NCBI RefSeq assembly: GCF_022682495.2
Contig: NC_071391.1
Location: 41,383,998-41,447,997, forward strand
Length of the DNA stretch: 64,000 nt
Direction: 5' to 3'
DNA from: Desmodus rotundus
Taxonomy: Eukaryota; Chordata; Mammalia; Chiroptera; Phyllostomidae
Below, in pieces: positions 58,749 to 64,000 of this stretch; position 1 is the first letter of the stretch; each line of letters starts with the position of its first letter. The position numbers and the translations under genes were made by a program. The notes under the pieces were generated by a model, which was given only the letters and a program-made list of their open reading frames with translations, had not been told where the DNA came from and ran no database searches.

Positions 58749-58939
58749 ATCTCCATTACGTAATCCAATATTTATGCTTTCATCTTCCGTGTTATACTGA
58801 CAATTCCTATCTGCTATTCTGACAAGCCTTATGTTTTCAATGCTTAGATTTTAAGCCACTGTAAGTACATTTTATAAATTCACAATATAAAGAGAAAAAG
58901 ATACACATTATTTGAAGCAGGTTCTGTAGTGTTGCTGAA

Positions 58940-59100
58940 AAAAGTTTATTTTTCTTATATTTATTATATATTTTCCATTACCATTTAGTCCCTTTAAACC
59001 CCCTTCCCCCAGCAATCACCACACTTCTCCATGTCCATGAGTCCTTTTCCTTTCTGCTCAATCCCTCCACCCCTTAACTACCCCCTCACTAGCTGTCAAA
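58940..59100 (-). mobile_element. L1 3'-end fragment (copy C)
   Basis: Counterpart of 17,493-17,655. Confidence 0.5.
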
Positions 59101-59222
59101 ATATACAAGATTTATTGCACATAGCTCTGGACTCTAAAAAATGCCCAGACTTGGCTTAAATAATTGTTTTGTTTAGAATAATTTTTATGTGCATTAATGA
59201 AGATAAACCACTGAACTCACAA

Positions 59223-59498
59223 CTTTTTTTACTGTTGACACTATTACAGATGTCTCCCACTTCCCCCACCCCTTGCCTCTCTCCACCCAGCCCATGTCCC
59301 CCCAACTCCCAGCTCTCATCACATTGTTGTCTGTGTCTGTGGGCTCTGTATACATGCATGTGTGTTCTTTGGCTGATCTCTTCCAGTCCTCCCCACCCGC
59401 CTCCCCTCTGAATCTGTCAGTCTGTTCCATGTATCCATGCCTCTGGCTTCATTTTGTTCATCGGTTTATTTTGTTCATTAGATTCCACATTTGAGTGA
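59223..59498 (-). mobile_element. L1 3' end upstream of the OR5P-like gene (copy C)
   Basis: Counterpart of 17,770-18,048. Confidence 0.8.
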
Positions 59499-59554
59499 TG
59501 ACATTAATGTAATGTTTCATCACAGGTTCATTTGGGTAGCAGCAACATTATCTC

Positions 59555-60499
59555 ATGGATTCCCTGGGGCCCGGGAACCACACTGTGGTGACAGACTTCA
59601 TTTTCCTGGGCTTAACTGATGACCCAGTCCTTCGAGTCATCCTCTTTGTGATCATCCTGTGTATCTACCTGGTGACCGTGTCTGGCAATCTCAGCACAAT
59701 CGTTCTTATCAGAATCTCTTCTCAGCTCCATCATCCTATGTATTTTTTTCTGAGCCACTTGGCTGTTGCTGACACATACCTTTCAACTTCCGTCACACCC
59801 AATATGCTTATAAACTTCCTGGTGGAGAGAAATCCGATCTCCTATCACGGATGTGGCACGCAGCTTGGTTCAACTGCTGTCTTTGGGATAGTCGAGTGCT
59901 TCCTTCTGGCTACGATGGCATATGATCGCTTTGTGGCAATCTGCAACCCACTGCTTTATTCAACCAAAATGTCCACACGAGTCTGTGTTCAGTTCCTCAT
60001 AGTGGCTTACGTGGGTGGTTTTCTCAATGCTTCCTCCTTTACTATTTGCTTCTATTTTTTATTCTTCTGTGGACCAAATGAAATCAATCATTTTTTCTGT
60101 GATTTTGCCCCTCTAGTGGAACTCTCCTGTTCTGATAGCAGTATCCCTGCAGTTGTTCCCTCATTTACATCTGGCTCCATCTTCGTGGTCACAGTGTTTG
60201 TCATACTTGTCTCCTACATCTACATCCTCATCACCATCCTGAAGATGAACTCCAACGAGGGGCGGCACAAGGCCTTCTCCACCTGCTCATCCCACCTCAC
60301 AGTGGTCACCCTGTTCTATGGGACCATCACATTCATATATGTGATGCCCAAGTCCACTTTCTCAACTGACCAGAACAAGGTGGTGTCTGTATTCTACACA
60401 GTGGTGATTCCCATGCTGAACCCCATCATCTACAGCCTCCGGAACAATGAAATCAAGGGGGCTCTGAAAAGAGTGCTTCATAAAAAAACATTTTCTTAG
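59555..60499 (+). CDS. OR5P-like: Olfactory receptor, OR5P-like (copy C)
   Basis: Intact 314-residue OR with the full motif set ([44 protein letters not shown]). It has the B-type residues at 71-76, 86, 112, 163-164, 174, 196-199 and 210-211, but the A-type residues N83, C115, R142 and I222. Its own change is H309 near the C-terminus (Q in A and B). Against A there are about 17 base changes that alter residues and five silent ones (hand count). The last third of the gene is nearly identical in all three copies, so the changes are concentrated between TM2 and TM5. Looks functional. Follows the same L1 tail upstream and carries AATAAA (60,552-60,557) downstream. Confidence 0.96.
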   Translation: MDSLGPGNHTVVTDFIFLGLTDDPVLRVILFVIILCIYLVTVSGNLSTIVLIRISSQLHHPMYFFLSHLAVADTYLSTSVTPNMLINFLVERNPISYHGCGTQLGSTAVFGIVECFLLATMAYDRFVAICNPLLYSTKMSTRVCVQFLIVAYVGGFLNASSFTICFYFLFFCGPNEINHFFCDFAPLVELSCSDSSIPAVVPSFTSGSIFVVTVFVILVSYIYILITILKMNSNEGRHKAFSTCSSHLTVVTLFYGTITFIYVMPKSTFSTDQNKVVSVFYTVVIPMLNPIIYSLRNNEIKGALKRVLHKKTFS

Positions 60500-60551
60500 T
60501 GAAACCTGTTATTTTGTGGGGTTTGATATGATGACATACCTTAAATGTAAG

Positions 60552-60557
60552 AATAAA
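60552..60557 (+). promoter_or_regulatory. Possible polyadenylation hexamer (copy C)
   Basis: AATAAA 53 bases after the stop codon, as in copy B. Confidence 0.3.
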
Positions 60558-60782
60558 GGAAATCGAGTGTCTGTAGTCAAAATATATTTATCTACATGTC
60601 ATTAGCCAATGTGGAGCTTTTTGTGAGGATAGGAGGTGAATTTTCTGGTATCAAATAATGTAGGTGGTTCTCATCCAATCAGTTGAAGTGATTAAAAACA
60701 AAATAAAACAATTGGAGGTCCCTGATAAAACACTGGTTCTGTCTCCTGGGTGTGTCAGAACTAAACACTGTGACATCAATTT

Positions 60783-60796
60783 TTACTGGAATTTTT
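60783..60796. repeat. Target-site duplication, left, of HAL1-3 (copy C)
   Basis: TTACTGGAATTTTT, exact match to 62,782-62,795 and to both copies in B. Confidence 0.9.
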
Positions 60797-62781
60797 TTGA
60801 TATATTTATTGATTATGCTATTACAGTTGTCCCATTTCCACCCCTTCACTCAACTCCGTCCTGCCCACCCCCTCCCTCCCACATCCCCCCCCTATAGTTC
60901 ATGTTCATGGGTCATACTTATAAGTTCTTTGGCTTCTACATTTCCTACACTATTCTTACCCTCCCCCTGTCTATTTTCCACCTATCTTTTATGCTATTTA
61001 TTCTCTGTACCTTTCCTCCCTCTCTCCCCCTCCCAATCCCCTATTGATAACCCTCCATGTGATCTCCATTTCTGTGGTTCCTGTTCTAGTTGTTTGCTTA
61101 GTTTTCTTTTGTTTTGGTTTTAGGTGTGTTTGTTAATAACTGTGAGTTTGCTGTCATTTTTACTGTTCATATTTTTTATCTTCTTTTTCTTAGATAAGTC
61201 CCTTTACCATTTCATATAATAATGGCTTGGTGATGATGAACTCCTTTAACTTGACCTTATCTGAGAAGCACTTTATCTGCCCTTCCATTCTAAATGATAG
61301 CTTTGCTGGATACAGTAATCTTGGATGTAGGCCCTTGCCTTTCATGACTTGGAATACTTCTTGCCAGTCCCTTCTTGCCTGTAAGGTCTCTTTGGAGAAA
61401 TCAGCTGACAGTCTTATAGGAACCCCTTTGTAGGTAACTGTGTCCTTTTGTCTTGATGCTTCTAAGATTCTCTCCTTCTGCTTAATCTTGGGTAATGTAA
61501 TGATGATGTGCCTTGGTGTGTTCCTCCTTGGGTCCAGCTTCTTTGGGACTCTCTGAGCTTCCTGGACTTCCTGGAAGTCTATTTCCTTTGCCAGATGAGG
61601 GAAGTTCTTCATTATTTGTTCAAATAAGTTTTCAATTTTTTGTTCTTCCTCTTCTCCTTCTGGCACCCCTATAATTTGGATGTTGGAACATTTCAAGATG
61701 TCCTGGAGGTTCCTAAGCCTCTCCTCATTTTTCTGAATTCTTGTTTCTTCATTCTTTTCTGGTTGGATGTTTTCTTTCTTCTTTCTGGTCCACACCGTTG
61801 ATTTGAGTCCCAGTTTCCTTCGCATCACTATTGGTTCCCTGTACATTTTCCTGTGTTTCTCTTAGCATAGGCTTCATTTTTTCATCTAGTTTTCGAACAA
61901 ATTCAACCAATCTGTTAGCGTCTTAATAAGCAGTGTTTTGAACTGTGCATCCGATAGGTTGGCTATCTCTTCCTCGCTTAGTTGTATTTTTTCTGGAGCT
62001 TTGGAGTGTTCTGTCATTTGGGCCTTTTTTTTTTTTGTGTTGGCGTGTCTGTTACGTTAAGGGACGGAGCGTTAGGTGTTCCCTGGGGCGGGGTAATGCT
62101 GGTCACTGCGCTGTGTTGCTATACGTCGGGGAGGGGCCAAGAGGGAGCAATGGGGCCAGCTTCCCTCTCCACCGGATTTCAGTCTTTTACTCCGCTACCC
62201 ACAATCAAACGGGGCCCCTCTTGTGCTGGTTCCCGAGTGGGTGGGCTTGTGCACGCCCGAGGCCCCTGTGGGTCTCTCCAACGACCTCTCCTGTGAGGCT
62301 GGGAGTCTCTCCTGCTGCCGCCCCAACCCCCACGGGTTTTTTCAATCAAAGGTCTGAGGCTTTATTTCCCCGCACTGGAGCCCTGGGTTGCGTGATCTGC
62401 TTCGCCCGACTCCGTTCGTCCGGGTTTATCTGTGAGCAAGTGTGGGGCCAAGGGGTGCTACCTGCCGCTCTGACTGCCCTGTTCTCTGCCACTCTGAGTT
62501 TGGCGCTCTCGGTTTATCTGTACGCGAATGTGGGGTCGCAGGGTCTGCTAGTGCTCGGACTGCCTGCCCCGTTCGTCCCACATTACGTCAGTCTCGGTCC
62601 CGCCAAGGCCACTCGAGTTCTCTCCACCCTGGCTGCCCTTCTCTGCCCCTCCTACTGGTCTGGATGTATGTTTCTTTTTTATCTACTTGGTGTCAGACTT
62701 CCTTGCTGTTCCATTTTCTGTCAGTTCTGGTTGTGCGAGGAGGCGCAGTGTGTCTACCTATGCCTCAATCTTGGTTTTCCC
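60797..62781 (-). mobile_element. HAL1-3 (copy C)
   Basis: Same insertion as 38,995-40,978, carried along by duplication, with the same mutated YY1-like start. It has its own single-base changes, one of which breaks ORF1. Confidence 0.92.
61190..61846 (-). pseudogene. LINE ORF1p-like protein of HAL1-3, frameshifted (copy C)
   Basis: Keeps the RRM-like and C-terminal domains (IIGVPEGEEEEQ, PRHIIITLP, LYPAKLSFRMEG, ending YEMVKGLI). One extra T near 61,770 shifts the frame upstream of NIQPEKNEE relative to copy B, so the coiled-coil part is out of frame. Non-functional as it stands. Confidence 0.8.
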
Positions 62782-62795
62782 TTACTGGAATTTTT
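62782..62795. repeat. Target-site duplication, right, of HAL1-3 (copy C)
   Basis: TTACTGGAATTTTT, abutting the HAL1 5' end. Confidence 0.9.
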
Positions 62796-62979
62796 ATTCT
62801 GCTGGACTGCATTTGGACTTTGGAACTGCTACCTCTACAATTGTCGGAGCCAATTCCTTAAAGCACCTATCTCTCCATCGCTCTATCTTTCTATCTGTCT
62901 CCTATTGGTTTTGTTTCTCTAGAGAATATGAATACAACTGTAACTAATTTTCTTCTTCCTGCTCTTACTCTCTTCCCAT

Positions 62980-63582
62980 CATTCTCCACACATCAGTCAT
63001 AGCCATAAATCTAAATAGCTTAGTTCCTTTGTTAATATCCCCCAAGGATCTTAGAGTAAAGACAACAATTCTGAACATGGCTTATAAAGTCTTGAACATG
63101 GCCCATCCTTCTTTTTGCCTCTCACCACTTTTCCCTTGATCTCTAAACACATGAACTCTGGGAATCAGTTGTGGTTTTCTTTAAATCCTTAAGTATTCCA
63201 TGTTCTTTACCACATCAGGGCCACTCATATGCAGTAGCTCTACCTGAAATGCATTCTTCTCCTCACCTCAGTAATGCCTAATGATTCTATGGGTACTAAC
63301 CCAAAAGCTGTTTTCTATCTTCTAGAAAGTCTTTCTGAGGTTCCAACCAAATTACGTACACCTGTTATCCCACTGTAGAACCCTGTACATTTTCTTCAGA
63401 ATACTCAGGGCACATTACAGTTGAACATTCAGTATTTGTTTTCTCCACAATGTTGGAGGCTTCTTATAGACAGCCACAATGTCTTTCCTCTCTCCCCGTG
63501 CATCTATGTTCACACAGGTCCTGCACCATAGTAAGCATAAGTGCTTAGTTGAAATGAGACAACTAATAAATGAATGGCTAGC
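62980..63582 (+). mobile_element. L2 LINE 3' end (copy C)
   Basis: Counterpart of 19,520-20,130; keeps the nine bases lost in B. Confidence 0.75.
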
Positions 63583-63871
63583 TGAATGAAGCTTTTGCTG
63601 TGTCACGAATGACTGGCTCTGGTAGTTGTGACTCCTGACCACTGATCTGTGGGATGTTTCATCCTGATTCAAGTGGCTGAATGTCTGTGTCAGATTTTGC
63701 TATAACTCTGACAGGCCATTACACAAACCTATGCTCTCCACAGTTATGCCTCTGCCTCCACACTGATGAACTCAGATTGTCAACTAGAATCCCAGCACAG
63801 TGATTAAAAGTGTTGTGAACACCATCTTTTGAATAAAGTCCCCCTTGTGTCTTTGCCTGGTTGGAGAGTTA

Positions 63872-64000
63872 AAAGATCTAGAAGTCAAATATTAATAAGG
63901 GTAGTATTATGAAAAATCAAACAAGAGGATATAACCCTAATAAGTATTTATGCACCGAACATTGGAGCACCTAAATATGTAAAGCAAATATTGACAGAAA
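63872..64000 (+). mobile_element. L1 ORF2 fragment, cut by the window end (copy C)
   Basis: Start of the counterpart of 20,407-21,525. The SINE inside it lies beyond the window. Confidence 0.8.

Larger units (their letters stand above)
53884..64000. repeat. Tandem segmental duplication, copy C (runs off the window)
   Basis: The first 10.1 kb of a third unit, collinear with B at a constant offset of about 21,802, including the HAL1-3 insertion. Confidence 0.95.

Noticed and set aside
1..64000. CRISPR arrays, phage genes, toxin-antitoxin or other prokaryotic defence systems
   Set aside because: No regularly spaced repeats and no bacterial gene structure; the window is mammalian.

Overview
This is a mammalian nuclear DNA window, most likely from a bat. 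The evidence is tRNA-derived SINEs of the bat VES type (intact A and B boxes, AAATAAATAAATAAA tails), many LINE-1 pieces, and several young half-LINE-1 (HAL1) copies that keep a LINE-1 5' UTR, ORF1 and 3' UTR but have no ORF2. There are no bacterial, viral or plasmid features. The only intact genes are five single-exon olfactory receptor (OR) genes, all on the + strand.

Positions 1-12,440 are single-copy here and hold no gene I can support. They contain a MIR, a 2-kb HAL1 with target-site duplications (2,141-4,184), another MIR, a short L1 tail, an older HAL1 with most of ORF1 deleted (about 6,690-8,360), and a decayed L1 carrying a nested L1 insertion and a mariner-like remnant (about 8,370-12,890).

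From 12,440 to the end the window is a head-to-tail tandem segmental duplication: copy A 12,440-32,082, copy B 32,083-53,883, and partial copy C 53,884-64,000. A full unit holds an OR5P-like gene (18,107; 37,753; 59,555) and, 8-10 kb downstream, a family-10-type OR gene (26,534; 48,335). The third family-10 copy should lie just beyond the window, near 70,137. The junctions B/A and C/B are the same: the A-rich tail of a + strand HAL1 is fused inside an L1 fragment through 16 identical A-rich bases. B and C share a - strand HAL1 insertion that copy A lacks. It has 14-bp target-site duplications, and A shows the matching unfilled site, so this insertion came after the A split and before the B/C split.

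The OR copies differ mostly by amino-acid-changing substitutions, clustered in transmembrane and extracellular segments. Other sites group A with C against B, which suggests gene conversion between copies. Nothing points to a new enzymatic or defence system. The interest lies in how LINE and HAL1 ends seeded, timed and keep reshaping a young receptor-gene amplification.
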